Positions 50,560-59,621 are shown, numbered from the stretch's first letter. The stretch: 64,000 nt of DNA from Longicatena caecimuris (GCF_004341945.1 NZ_SMBP01000003.1:1-64000); one strand, 5' to 3'. Notes: generated by a model from the sequence alone, not told the origin. Numbers and translations: made by a program.

Positions 50560-51860
50560 AAAGAGCATTGGTGTTAGGTGGTGGCGGAAGTAAAGGTGCC
50601 TATGAAATCGGTGTATGGAAGGCTTTAGATGAGATGCATCAGCAATTTGATCTGGTTTGTGGAACAAGCATTGGGGCAATGATCGGGGTATTGTATGTGC
50701 AGCATGATTATCCTAAGGCTTATGATCTGTGGAAAGATCTGAAGGTGGAAGATATCATGGTAAATGGTGTTAATTTGGATAAAGATATCGAATTGATCAT
50801 GTCTCAGAAAGGGAAATATGCCGACTTTTTATCAAGCTATATCCATCATAAAGGTGCAGATATTACACCGTTTATTGAAACAATCACACCTTTATTTGAT
50901 GCAGATGCCTTTTTCAACAGTGACATTGATTATGCCTGTATGACCGTTAATTTCACACGCCGCCAACCGCATCCATTTCTAAAGCAAAAGATGGACAGAG
51001 ATCGTGTCATTGATTATGTTTTAGCTAGCGCTTCATGTTTCCCGGCATTTCCAATGAAAGAGATTGATGGGGAATACTATCTTGATGGTGGCTATCATGA
51101 CAATGTACCGATTGAACTGGCACGCAGCTTAGGCGCTCAACAAATCGTAGCCGTTGATTTAAAAGCTGTTGGAAAAAATCAAATTCATGAACCACAGGAA
51201 GATACTATTTACATAGAACCCTATGTACCCTTAGGAAGCTTTCTGCTATTTGATACGAAACGAATTCATCGCAATATGCAGCTAGGGTATCAAGATACTA
51301 TGAAGAAATTTCATAAGCTTCTTGGTTCTATTTATACCTTTTCCTTAAACGATGAAAAAGCCATTGCGCATTTGGATGATCAGCTACAAAAAGCATTGGA
51401 ACAAATTGATGATCTATTGGATCATGAAACTATGCTTAATGTGGTAGAAAAGGTTGTTCATCATCGCGTCTTGAAAGGTCTTGCGCCTTATCAATACCAT
51501 ACGTTTCCTTTCTTTGCCTTGTTAGAAAAAACGGCATGGATATTTGGATTAGCAGATATTGGCATTTGGCAGTTACAAGCATTTGTAATTGAAATCTTAC
51601 ATGTTGCTGACGCGCATATAAGCATATTTGAAAAGATGAAGGCTAGCCGCATTTCCGTGGGTGACATCATCGTGGCATTGAAAAATGAAAGTGAATTAGA
51701 AATCATTTGTTATATTTATCAGTATCTATTGGATACTCAAAATAAGCAAAGTGATCGTTTCACTGGGTTAAAAGCTATCAGTGTCGTATTTAATGACTCT
51801 TTTTTGAAGGCTTACATGCTATATGCCTTGCATATGAATTTTTTGAAGATGGAAGGGTAA
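50556..51860 (+). CDS. Patatin-like phospholipase
   Basis: 434 residues. The patatin domain (about 1-210) has the oxyanion loop LGGGGSKGAYE (7-17), the nucleophile Ser38 in GTSIG and the Asp of the dyad in LDGGYHDN. The long helical C-terminus (about 215-434) has no recognised domain. Probably releases fatty acids from membrane lipids. It starts within the glpP stop, so lipase and glycerol-phosphate oxidation are co-expressed, which fits lipid salvage. Confidence 0.88.
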   Translation: MKRALVLGGGGSKGAYEIGVWKALDEMHQQFDLVCGTSIGAMIGVLYVQHDYPKAYDLWKDLKVEDIMVNGVNLDKDIELIMSQKGKYADFLSSYIHHKGADITPFIETITPLFDADAFFNSDIDYACMTVNFTRRQPHPFLKQKMDRDRVIDYVLASASCFPAFPMKEIDGEYYLDGGYHDNVPIELARSLGAQQIVAVDLKAVGKNQIHEPQEDTIYIEPYVPLGSFLLFDTKRIHRNMQLGYQDTMKKFHKLLGSIYTFSLNDEKAIAHLDDQLQKALEQIDDLLDHETMLNVVEKVVHHRVLKGLAPYQYHTFPFFALLEKTAWIFGLADIGIWQLQAFVIEILHVADAHISIFEKMKASRISVGDIIVALKNESELEIICYIYQYLLDTQNKQSDRFTGLKAISVVFNDSFLKAYMLYALHMNFLKMEG

Positions 51861-51927
51861 GAAAAGAATGCTCATGTATAGCTGAAGATGCAAGAAATCT
51901 CTTTTTAAAAAACTTTATTAAAAAGAT

Positions 51928-51977
51928 AAAACGTCATCCTGAAAGAATCTTGGCATTCTTATAGGGATGCGTTTTTA
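51928..51977 (+). terminator. Terminator of the glycerol-phosphate operon
   Basis: AAAACGTCATCCT (51928-51940) pairs with AGGGATGCGTTTT (about 51963-51975), followed by T-run. Confidence 0.78.
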
Positions 51978-52107
51978 TTCATATGATAGTACGCATGTTA
52001 TCTATGATCAAGAAAAAAACGATCTTGTTTACTTTAACGGGTATAAAGGAAGCTAATAAGTTTGCATCATCATAAGATGATCTATGCGCGATACCTTCCA
52101 CTGTTTG

Positions 52108-52137
52108 TTGGCACAGGTATTTCCACTATGATATAAT
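52108..52137 (+). promoter_or_regulatory. Promoter of the AI-2E transporter operon
   Basis: -35 TTGGCA (52108-52113), 18-bp spacer, extended -10 TGATATAAT (52129-52137). Nothing else was recognised between 51980 and 52107. Confidence 0.75.
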
Positions 52138-52161
52138 GGTACTTGAAAGGTGTGTTTAACT

Positions 52162-53379
52162 ATGAAGTATAAATTTCATGATGAAAAAGTGTTGCACAGA
52201 ATAAAACCATGGGTTTATCTGTCGACCTATATATTGCTGTTGGCTTTTTTTCTTATGCATGTACAAGATGTAGTAAATGGTTTTGACTTTGTGTTATCTT
52301 TGTTTCGCTCTTTGTTATATGCTATCGTATTTGCCTATGTCTTAAATTTACCGATGAAAAAGATTGAATCTTTTATCATCCGCCATACAAAAGAAACATC
52401 GCTTTTGCGTAAAAGAAAACGCATGGTTTCCATGTTTCTGACATTTTTAATTGCTTTTTTGTTACTAATCATTATTGGCAGCATCATCTTGCCAAGCATT
52501 ATCGATTCACTGATTTCACTTATGCAAAATCTTTCGTCGTTTTTTACCGATATTGTTAAAAATATAGATGAGATATTAAAATATTTTCATATTGATTATC
52601 GTATTGAAGACATTCAACAGGTGGAACAATTCATACAAATGCCATGGGAGAAGATTGTCAGCAATGCGATAGCCTTTCTTTCGGGTAGTGCCAGTGGCAT
52701 TTTATCTAGTGCCTCTAATTTCATCTCATCTTTTGCCGTTGGTTTTACGGGTTTTATGTTTTCTTTATATTTATTAAGTGGGAAAGAAAATTTTATCCGC
52801 CAATTGCGTAAGGTAACAGCTGCCTTTTGTGGATATGATGCATCTTTAATTGTCTTCCAATATGCAAGTCGTGTAAATCGTATTTTCTCAAGTTTTATTG
52901 GTGGACAGTTAACCGAGGCATGTATCTTATGGGTATTATATTATGTATGCATGCGTCTGTTTCAATTCCCATATCCGGAACTTATCTGTACCCTTATTGC
53001 CGTTTGTTCTTTAGTTCCTGTATTTGGATCCATGTTTGCGATGAGTGTTGGTGCTGTCATGATGCTTTCACACGATCCTTTGCAAAGTATTTGGTTTATT
53101 GTCTTTTATCAGGTAATCAGTTATTTTGAAGACAATGTAATTTATCCACGCGTGGTTGGGAATTCTGTTGGCCTGCCAGGCTTATGGGTATTATTGAGTA
53201 TTTTTGTCTTTGGTGATTTATGGGGCGTATTTGGTATGGTGATGGCTGTTCCTACAACTGCTTGCTTGTATGTATTCTTTGCTGAATTTATAAATAATCG
53301 ATTAAGAAAGAAACGATTGCGTATTGAAAATGATACGTTAGTTCAAGAGGAAATACATGATGAAAAAACAATTTCATAA
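52162..53379 (+). CDS. AI-2E family transporter
   Basis: 405 residues with about eight membrane segments, and the diagnostic late motif FGSMFAMSVGA, PRVVGNSVGLPGLWVLLSIFVFG and GMVMAVPTTACLYV. Family members export AI-2, or in some Firmicutes exchange sodium for protons; the name does not prove signalling. The ATG at 52162 is preferred; GTG 52150 overlaps the ribosome site. The next gene begins 22 nt before its end. Confidence 0.85.
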   Translation: MKYKFHDEKVLHRIKPWVYLSTYILLLAFFLMHVQDVVNGFDFVLSLFRSLLYAIVFAYVLNLPMKKIESFIIRHTKETSLLRKRKRMVSMFLTFLIAFLLLIIIGSIILPSIIDSLISLMQNLSSFFTDIVKNIDEILKYFHIDYRIEDIQQVEQFIQMPWEKIVSNAIAFLSGSASGILSSASNFISSFAVGFTGFMFSLYLLSGKENFIRQLRKVTAAFCGYDASLIVFQYASRVNRIFSSFIGGQLTEACILWVLYYVCMRLFQFPYPELICTLIAVCSLVPVFGSMFAMSVGAVMMLSHDPLQSIWFIVFYQVISYFEDNVIYPRVVGNSVGLPGLWVLLSIFVFGDLWGVFGMVMAVPTTACLYVFFAEFINNRLRKKRLRIENDTLVQEEIHDEKTIS

Positions 53380-54169
53380 AGTTGTGTCAAAATTCACGTT
53401 AGTATTTCTTATTATAGGAATGCTAGTAGGAGGTTGTAAAGAAAAGGAAACATCAAAAGTAGCTGTTCGTTTGCCTTCCTTTCCTGCGATAAAATCAAGT
53501 ATCCAAAAAATTGCTTGTGTTGGGGATAGCATCACATATGGCTCCACTTTACAAGATAGGAAAAGCGAAAGTTATCCATCACAGTTATCAAAACGATTCG
53601 GGAACACCATCCAAGTCAAAAATTTTGGTGTTGATGGTGCAGCTGTACAGAAAACAGCAATCTTATCGTATTGGAATTGTAAGGAAATGAGCGAAAGTCT
53701 TTCTTATCAAAGCGATGTCATCTTTTTGATGCTTGGTACAAATGATTCTAAAAATGTAAATTGGCAAAATGCTGAGGTTTTTAAAAAAGATTATATATCC
53801 TTAATTGAAACATATCAACAAGCATTGCCTAAAGCTGTTATATACCTAATGTTACCTTCGACAATGTATTCAATCCGTGAAGACGGTACATTAATTCACC
53901 AATTTTCACAAAGTAACATGAAGGAAATACAATCCGTTATTAAATCCATCGCAAAAGAAAAACAGCTGCCGCTTATTGATATTCATAGTGTCACAGCTGA
54001 ACATGAAGAGTATTATCGTTATGATGGTATACATCCAAATGCAGATGGAGCAGCCTTCATCGCACAAACAGTCTATGACAGACTTGTGATAGATCAGCTA
54101 GAAGCCTTCTTACGTACCTTTGTAAATTGGGAGATCAAAGCGATGAAAATACTTATTGAAGCAAAATAA
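53357..54169 (+). CDS. SGNH/GDSL hydrolase lipoprotein
   Basis: 270 residues. The lipobox LVGGC gives a lipidated Cys27. The SGNH fold follows with block I GDSIT (nucleophile Ser57), block III GTND and block V DGIHPN with Asp and His. It probably removes acyl or acetyl groups from lipids, wall sugars or small esters outside the cell. It overlaps the AI-2E gene and precedes the phosphorylase by 21 nt. Confidence 0.88.
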   Translation: MMKKQFHKVVSKFTLVFLIIGMLVGGCKEKETSKVAVRLPSFPAIKSSIQKIACVGDSITYGSTLQDRKSESYPSQLSKRFGNTIQVKNFGVDGAAVQKTAILSYWNCKEMSESLSYQSDVIFLMLGTNDSKNVNWQNAEVFKKDYISLIETYQQALPKAVIYLMLPSTMYSIREDGTLIHQFSQSNMKEIQSVIKSIAKEKQLPLIDIHSVTAEHEEYYRYDGIHPNADGAAFIAQTVYDRLVIDQLEAFLRTFVNWEIKAMKILIEAK

Positions 54170-54190
54170 GAGTGCCGAGGAGGAATGAGA

Positions 54191-54979
54191 ATGCCGTGGT
54201 GCAAGAAAGAAGATACAACAAATGCCATCATAACGGCAAAGCGTAATATGCAAAGTTCTCACCATGATGTAAAGATGATACAAAAGTTGCCGGAAATTGC
54301 TATTCTGTTCTTCATAGGGAAAGCTATACCTTATGTTTTGCGCACCTATGAATGTGATGAGCTATCCGCCAAATTTCCACGCTTTTTAAATCCATGCCCA
54401 ATATATCGTTTTAAGAACATGGAAGCATGTTTTTTGGATGGAGGCAGAGGAGCACCACAGGCTGCAGATACTTTGGAAACGTTAGCGGAACTAGGAGTAA
54501 AAACGATTATATCTGTAGGCATGATAGGAGCCTTTCATCCTGCTTTCCATGTTGGTGATATACTTATCCCTTCCCATGCGTTAGCTGAAGAAGGAACTTC
54601 TCATCATTACTATGAAGATCTCATCTTTGCGTATCCTGCGCATCCTTTATGGGAAGAGTTAAAAAATCTATTGCCACAAGCGAAAAGTGAGCCAATTGTG
54701 AGCTGTGATGCTATTTATCGTCAAACCCTGCGAAAAGAAGAGCAATGGCGTAGGCAAGGCTGTGTCGGTGTTGATATGGAGACCTCTGCCATTATGAGCA
54801 TTGGAAATTACCGGCATTTGCAGACAGCAGCAATTCTTATGGTTTCTGATGTTCATTCACATGAAACAGAGCATTGCGCTTGGGAATGGAAGGTGACAGA
54901 TGCAATGCGAGAGGCTTTTACACGTACTTGTATTTCTTGTGTACAACGCTTATCCAGTGATAAAGAAATAACGAAATGA
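54191..54979 (+). CDS. Nucleoside phosphorylase-family protein
   Basis: 262 residues of the PNP/UDP phosphorylase family: VGMIGAFHPAFHVGDILIPSHA is the glycine-rich phosphate/base region, and VDMETSAIMSIG holds the Met-Glu pair that binds ribose. Probably splits nucleosides with phosphate. GGAGG at 54179-54183 supports the ATG at 54191 rather than 54185. Specific base not visible. Confidence 0.82.
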   Translation: MPWCKKEDTTNAIITAKRNMQSSHHDVKMIQKLPEIAILFFIGKAIPYVLRTYECDELSAKFPRFLNPCPIYRFKNMEACFLDGGRGAPQAADTLETLAELGVKTIISVGMIGAFHPAFHVGDILIPSHALAEEGTSHHYYEDLIFAYPAHPLWEELKNLLPQAKSEPIVSCDAIYRQTLRKEEQWRRQGCVGVDMETSAIMSIGNYRHLQTAAILMVSDVHSHETEHCAWEWKVTDAMREAFTRTCISCVQRLSSDKEITK

Positions 54980-55015
54980 ATGGATGGAAAACATCTCTTC
55001 TGATACACATAAAAA

Positions 55016-55058
55016 AACAGAAGGCAAATTCGCTTGATGAGCTGCCTTCTGTTTTTTT
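55016..55058. terminator. Bidirectional terminator
   Basis: AACAGAAGGCA (55016-55026) pairs with TGCCTTCTGTT (about 55042-55052), with T-run on the plus side and a matching run on the minus side. It serves the phosphorylase operon and convergent gatZ. Confidence 0.85.
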
Positions 55059-55062
55059 GTTA

Positions 55063-56388
55063 TTATTTGAATAATTCTTCCTGATGGGATGCAAAAACAT
55101 ATTCATCAATCGTATTTTTGATACGGTCTTTGATCAATGCTTCCGGATCATTTTCTAAAACACCTTCACGTACTTTTGTATACTGAATTGGCATAAACTG
55201 TGATAAAGCGGCGAGAGAGATACCTTCTTTACGCAGATTAGCAATCAATTTATCTTTCGCTGCTGCAACCTTAGGATTTGGCATATAATAACGGCTGCGA
55301 TCAGAGAAACTGAATTTACGTTTGAACCATAATGCGTTATCATCACCATGATAATGTTTGCACCAGTTCTTAGGTTCTTCTAACATAGCTTCTTCCAAAA
55401 CATCAATAAAATGCGATTTTTCATCATCTCTGCCATGGAACTGCATATCTTCCATATATGCTAATGCAAACAATGCTTCACGCATGCCATAGGTCATTCC
55501 TGGACCTACCTTCAAGATGCCAACACCATCTTCTACAAGTTCGCGTAGTTTGTATTTTGTCTGATAATCGGTAGAATGTCCTTCAAATACCAGATTAGGG
55601 AAATCTTTAATGCTTGCCATTAAATCTTTTGCTTTCTCGCGATCATATTCCGTACATCCGGCATCTTTTTCTTCTACACCTGGTTGAACAACCACGGCGA
55701 TGACATCCTTCCAGATATCGTCCAATCCTTCTTTTTTGAATGCTGCTTCAAATGCTGCAACCGTTGCCTTGAAATCTTCAACTCGTGTTACCTGCATGCC
55801 GGCATCTGCTTCCTGAGCACCGCCAGGAATAGGTACTTCACTACCTACGATATAGACAGGACGAACAGCATCAGGATTGGTTTTTAAAACTTCCTGGTAA
55901 GTATCTTCACATACACGTGCAAGTTCAGCACCGCGGCGAGCGATGGTTTCATCACTTAAGCGAACATTTGGATCATCGTCTGCTACCTTCATGCTGGTAT
56001 CGATATGAATCTTAGTGAATCCGGCAGCGACATAGCAACGAACCAATTCACGAGCCATTGCCATGGCTTCTTTTTCTGGTTTAGAAGCAAAGGTCAATGG
56101 TCCTAAATGATCTCCGCCCAAGAATACACGATCTTTTGCCAAGCCTACTTTATCAGCTTTCTCCATAACGAAGTTCATGAAGTCAATAGGCTTCATTCCT
56201 GTATAACCACCATTTTGATCTACTTGATTTGCGGTAGCTTCAATCAGCACACAGGAATCATCACGTTTTGCAGCCTCTAAAGCAGCTTCAATGACATAAT
56301 CATTCGCACTGCAGCAAGAATAAATTCCTACCGGCTGACCATTTTTCTGTTTTACTACAATTTGTTTTAATGGATTTGCGTTTGGCAT
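55063..56388 (-). CDS. Tagatose-bisphosphate aldolase subunit GatZ/KbaZ-like
   Basis: 441 residues of the D-tagatose-1,6-bisphosphate aldolase class II 'non-catalytic' family: VGIYSCCSANDYVIEAAL, LIEATANQVDQNGGYTG, FLGGDHLGP and FEGHSTDYQT. In E. coli GatZ/KbaZ stabilises the catalytic GatY/KbaY. No catalytic partner, PTS or kinase gene is near, so here it may work alone or with a distant partner. AAGGAGGG precedes the ATG. Confidence 0.87.
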   Translation of the reverse strand: MPNANPLKQIVVKQKNGQPVGIYSCCSANDYVIEAALEAAKRDDSCVLIEATANQVDQNGGYTGMKPIDFMNFVMEKADKVGLAKDRVFLGGDHLGPLTFASKPEKEAMAMARELVRCYVAAGFTKIHIDTSMKVADDDPNVRLSDETIARRGAELARVCEDTYQEVLKTNPDAVRPVYIVGSEVPIPGGAQEADAGMQVTRVEDFKATVAAFEAAFKKEGLDDIWKDVIAVVVQPGVEEKDAGCTEYDREKAKDLMASIKDFPNLVFEGHSTDYQTKYKLRELVEDGVGILKVGPGMTYGMREALFALAYMEDMQFHGRDDEKSHFIDVLEEAMLEEPKNWCKHYHGDDNALWFKRKFSFSDRSRYYMPNPKVAAAKDKLIANLRKEGISLAALSQFMPIQYTKVREGVLENDPEALIKDRIKNTIDEYVFASHQEELFK

Positions 56389-56414
56389 TATAAAACCCTC
56401 CTTATCTAATTCAA

Positions 56415-56450
56415 ATTATAACACGAATAAAAAGAAAGTAAACGGATACA
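56415..56450 (-). promoter_or_regulatory. gatZ promoter with cre-like box over the -35
   Basis: On the minus strand an extended -10 TGTTATAAT (56423-56415) is preceded, 16 nt away, by TTTACT (56442-56437) as -35. The overlapping sequence at 56437-56450 (plus AGTAAACGGATACA) matches the cre consensus with two mismatches. CcpA binding there would block polymerase. Confidence 0.5.
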
Positions 56451-56590
56451 TATCGGCTTGCTAGTTTGTATAAAAGTTTTATTCAAAAATGCAAATTTCA
56501 TGAATACAATGAAGTAGATGCATCTTGCAAAGCCTGTTATGTCAGATATTGTCGAGAAATCACTAGTTTTGTAAAGACTATGAAAAGGCA

Positions 56591-56619
56591 TTGTATTCAA
56601 TAGAATTCCTTGCTATACT
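56591..56619 (+). promoter_or_regulatory. Promoter of the GGDEF gene
   Basis: -35 TTGTAT (56591-56596), 17-bp spacer, extended -10 TGCTATACT (56611-56619). Confidence 0.8.
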
Positions 56620-56667
56620 ATGGGCTAATGCAAGAATGTGATTCATTTGTGATTTGAGGTGTTTTGT

Positions 56668-57972
56668 GTGAATAAAAAAGAACTGGCAATCTTACAAAAT
56701 ATACAGCATTTGATACAGCAGTTGGATTGTGGAGCAGATGATGAGGAACAAAAACCAAACGTAAGCAGTTTCGCCAATCGAATGCTTGCTTTAAGTAAGA
56801 TTACATGCTGGCGATATGAACCTATGAGTAATATGTTATTTTTTACAGATGAGAAAGGGTCTAAAAAGCATCCAAGTGGATGCTCTCTTACCCTTTTCCT
56901 TAAGGAGTTGAATAGAAAAGACCGTCAAAATATGCTAGATGCCTTTCATCGATTGTTAACAGAAAGTTGTGAGGAAATAACCTTTACTTTTGCTAAGCCT
57001 TTTAAAAATGGTCAGCATTGGTATGAAGTACATGCCTGTCGTTATGAAAAATGTATCATAGGGACGATGTGTTTATTACGTCATGAAGATGAACAAGCTC
57101 AAAAAGCGTTGCAGGATAAACAAAAATTCGAACTGTTAATGAGCATTGCCAATGTTTTTGTATGGGAGTATGACGTAGGAAAAAAGGTGTTTTCTGCGAA
57201 TGAGTCACTTTGCCAAAAACTTGGTGTTCCGCATAAAACCTTTCCAATCAAAGAGTTAAAAAAGGTCTTAAAAATTGAACGTCTAGACGACTTTTTAAAA
57301 AATATACATGAAAAACCACAGCAGGATCACAGCGTCATTCATATCACCAATCCTTATGGGGATATGCAGTTTATCTTTGAGACCAGTTTTAATTCTATTA
57401 TTGATAATGAGGGAAAATGTATTCTGGTTTTGGGAACCTTGCATGATATAACAGAACAGGAAATCTTAAAAGATAAGGCTAGTCGTGATGATCTGACAGG
57501 GTGTTTTAATCGGGGAAGTGCCGATGTAACACTTTTAAATACCTTTAAACGTTTTAAAGAAACGAAGGAACAATATATGATCATCTTTTTCGATATTGAT
57601 AAGTTTAAAGAATATAATGATACCTTTGGACATGATGCCGGTGATTATGTCTTAAAACGTTTTAGTTTGTTGATTATGCAGGAAATTAGAAGCAGTGATC
57701 GATTGTTCCGATGGGGTGGAGATGAATTTTTATTACTATGCAGTGGCATTGCAAAAGAAAATATGTATACGTATATTGATCGCTTGCGCAGAGTGATTGC
57801 CTGTGCACAGTTCACATATAGTGGTAAGAAGTTTCGCGTTACCACAAGTATTGGCGCAGCGTATTATTATGCCAATGATACGACTTATCAAGATGCGATG
57901 AAGCGGGCAGATCGCAGTGTGTATAAATCGAAGCTAGCAGGACGTAATAATGCCTGTATGCTGTTGAAATAG
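56668..57972 (+). CDS. PAS-like/GGDEF diguanylate cyclase
   Basis: 434 residues, no membrane segment. A PAS-like sensor region lies at about 130-265. The GGDEF domain (about 270-432) has an intact GGDEF at 350-354, so it should make cyclic di-GMP. An inhibitory I-site RSSD lies five residues before GGDEF, giving product feedback. The start is GTG 56668 with GAGG 8 nt upstream; GTG 56659 overlaps the site. The N-terminal 1-130 region is not recognised. Confidence 0.88.
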   Translation: MNKKELAILQNIQHLIQQLDCGADDEEQKPNVSSFANRMLALSKITCWRYEPMSNMLFFTDEKGSKKHPSGCSLTLFLKELNRKDRQNMLDAFHRLLTESCEEITFTFAKPFKNGQHWYEVHACRYEKCIIGTMCLLRHEDEQAQKALQDKQKFELLMSIANVFVWEYDVGKKVFSANESLCQKLGVPHKTFPIKELKKVLKIERLDDFLKNIHEKPQQDHSVIHITNPYGDMQFIFETSFNSIIDNEGKCILVLGTLHDITEQEILKDKASRDDLTGCFNRGSADVTLLNTFKRFKETKEQYMIIFFDIDKFKEYNDTFGHDAGDYVLKRFSLLIMQEIRSSDRLFRWGGDEFLLLCSGIAKENMYTYIDRLRRVIACAQFTYSGKKFRVTTSIGAAYYYANDTTYQDAMKRADRSVYKSKLAGRNNACMLLK

Positions 57973-58003
57973 TAGTATAGTATGTTTAGTTGGATATGCT
58001 TTT

Positions 58004-58885
58004 TTAAAGCAGGTCTTTCATGTCCAAGGGCATTTCACAGGTTACTTGTATATTCTTATTTGTGAATGGATGCTGTAAGGTCAACAATGAGGCATGAAGA
58101 GCTAGACGATGAATTTTATCAGATGGTGTACCATATAAAGAATCGCTCAACAAAGGGTGTTTTAAGGCAGCCAAATGTACACGTATCTGATGGGTGCGAC
58201 CAGTAAACAAACGTGCATGTATCCAGGAATAAGCTCCATAATTTTTTTGTAAAGTAATCGTTGTTTTGGCATGTTTTCCTGTTGCGGATACGCGCATTTT
58301 CCGCGCATCATGACGATCTCTGGCAATGGGATAGGTGATCGTTTGTTTTTTCTGATGGATGCTGCCTTCCACAATAGCTTCATATTCACGTTGTATCTGT
58401 TTTTCTTTCATCATATGATCCAATAATGGTTGAAAGAAAGGTATTTTACAAAACAGAACGATTCCACTTGTCTCTTTATCTAAGCGATGTAAGGGACGAA
58501 CGGGTGCAGTGATTCCTTGCATCAAATAATACCCTTGTACACGATTGCATAAGGTATGTGATGTATCTACACCATCGCTATGTACCAAAAGATGACTTGG
58601 CTTATTTACAGCTAATAATAATTCATCTTCATAACAAATCGAAAGCTCTGTAAAGTCTGGCGGTATCGAGGACAAAGTTTCATCAGATAAGTGAATCTGT
58701 ACTTCATCATTTTTGGTAATCGATTGATTTTGTTTGCATAAGTAGCCATTGAGATATAATTGCTTGTTTTGATATAAGAGATAACGCGCTTTTTTTGACT
58801 GATGCAGATCTTGTAATAGTGTATCTATATCACTATCCTGTTCGCTTTGGATTTGTATACTATGATACTTCATTGTGATCTTCAT
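58004..58885 (-). CDS. RluA-family RNA pseudouridine synthase
   Basis: 293 residues. An S4-like N-terminal region (about 20-68) precedes the catalytic domain with HRLDKETSG (133-141), whose Asp is catalytic, and the later TGRTHQIRVHLA. Makes pseudouridine in rRNA or tRNA; which site cannot be told. AGGAG lies 8 nt upstream of the ATG. Single gene convergent with the GGDEF gene. Confidence 0.9.
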   Translation of the reverse strand: MKITMKYHSIQIQSEQDSDIDTLLQDLHQSKKARYLLYQNKQLYLNGYLCKQNQSITKNDEVQIHLSDETLSSIPPDFTELSICYEDELLLAVNKPSHLLVHSDGVDTSHTLCNRVQGYYLMQGITAPVRPLHRLDKETSGIVLFCKIPFFQPLLDHMMKEKQIQREYEAIVEGSIHQKKQTITYPIARDRHDARKMRVSATGKHAKTTITLQKNYGAYSWIHARLFTGRTHQIRVHLAALKHPLLSDSLYGTPSDKIHRLALHASLLTLQHPFTNKNIQVTCEMPLDMKDLL

Positions 58886-59046
58886 TTAGATTACTCCTAT
58901 CTTTTTGAAAGTAGCGTATCATGAATTAGGAAAAATGAAAAGAGTAAATACTTTATTTAAACGATTGTCCTTAAAGAAACAAACACCATCTTCAGCATTC
59001 AAAAAATTTTTAGTGCATATCATTTTTCATTTTAAAAGGACGATGG

Positions 59047-59083
59047 TATACTGACAACGTATTAAGGAAATACTGACAACGTA
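59047..59083 (+). promoter_or_regulatory. Superoxide reductase promoter with a 22-bp direct duplication
   Basis: ATACTGACAACGTA occurs at 59048-59061 and again at 59070-59083, 22 bp apart (two helical turns). The first copy includes the probable -10 TATACT (59047-59052). The second lies in the leader, 37 nt before the gene. The gap 58886-59046 shows nothing else. Confidence 0.6.
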
Positions 59084-59119
59084 AGATTATAAACAACGAT
59101 AAAACAGGAGGAAATGAAA

Positions 59120-59500
59120 ATGAAATTATTAAAATGTGCAGTATGCGGCAATATTGTCGAAGTAGTAGAAGATAAAGGCGTTCCAATCATGTGCTGTGGT
59201 CAGCAGATGCAAGAATTAAAAGCCAATACAACAGATGGAGCTTTAGAGAAACATGTGCCTGTAGCTGAAATTGTTGATGGTAATTTACATGTGAAAGTCG
59301 GCTCTATGGAACATCCTATGTTAGCTGAACACTTCATTACAATGATCTTAGTAGAATTTGGTGATAACTTGTATCGAGTAAACTTAAAGCCAGGTGAAAA
59401 ACCAGAAGCCGTTTTTGCTTTAGGTGATTATAAAGGCAAAATCCATGTTTACGAATATTGTAATCTGCATGGCTTATGGAAAACAGACCTTGAGGCATAA
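59120..59500 (+). CDS. Superoxide reductase (desulfoferrodoxin)
   Basis: 126 residues. Reduces superoxide to peroxide without making oxygen, typical of anaerobes. Centre I: Cys6, Cys9, Cys25, Cys26 as in desulforedoxin (CAVC...CC). Centre II: His45, His65, His71, Cys114 and His117 (KHVPV, MEHPMLAEH, CNLHGLW), the complete catalytic iron set. GGAGG gives 8-nt spacing to the ATG at 59120; the ATG at 59114 is too close. Confidence 0.95.
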   Translation: MKLLKCAVCGNIVEVVEDKGVPIMCCGQQMQELKANTTDGALEKHVPVAEIVDGNLHVKVGSMEHPMLAEHFITMILVEFGDNLYRVNLKPGEKPEAVFALGDYKGKIHVYEYCNLHGLWKTDLEA

Positions 59501-59530
59501 TTAACGAAAAAGGAAGATAGGAAAGAAATT

Positions 59531-59551
59531 GACTATGAGACATAGTCTTTT
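59531..59551 (+). terminator. Terminator after superoxide reductase
   Basis: GACTATG (59531-59537), loop AGA, CATAGTC (59541-59547), then T-rich DNA. Confidence 0.8.
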
Positions 59552-59562
59552 TCTTTATGCTC

Positions 59563-59592
59563 TTGCATTCACTTTCTCACCTGCGATACAAT
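59563..59592 (+). promoter_or_regulatory. Promoter of cutC
   Basis: -35 TTGCAT (59563-59568), 18-bp spacer, -10 TACAAT (59587-59592), about 30 nt before the gene. Confidence 0.65.
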
Positions 59593-59621
59593 ACACTTGT
59601 ATTGACAGGAGGAATATGAAT

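Noticed and set aside
52162-53379. AI-2 quorum-sensing system
   Set aside because: Only the transporter family name suggests it; no luxS or lsr gene is present and the family has other functions.
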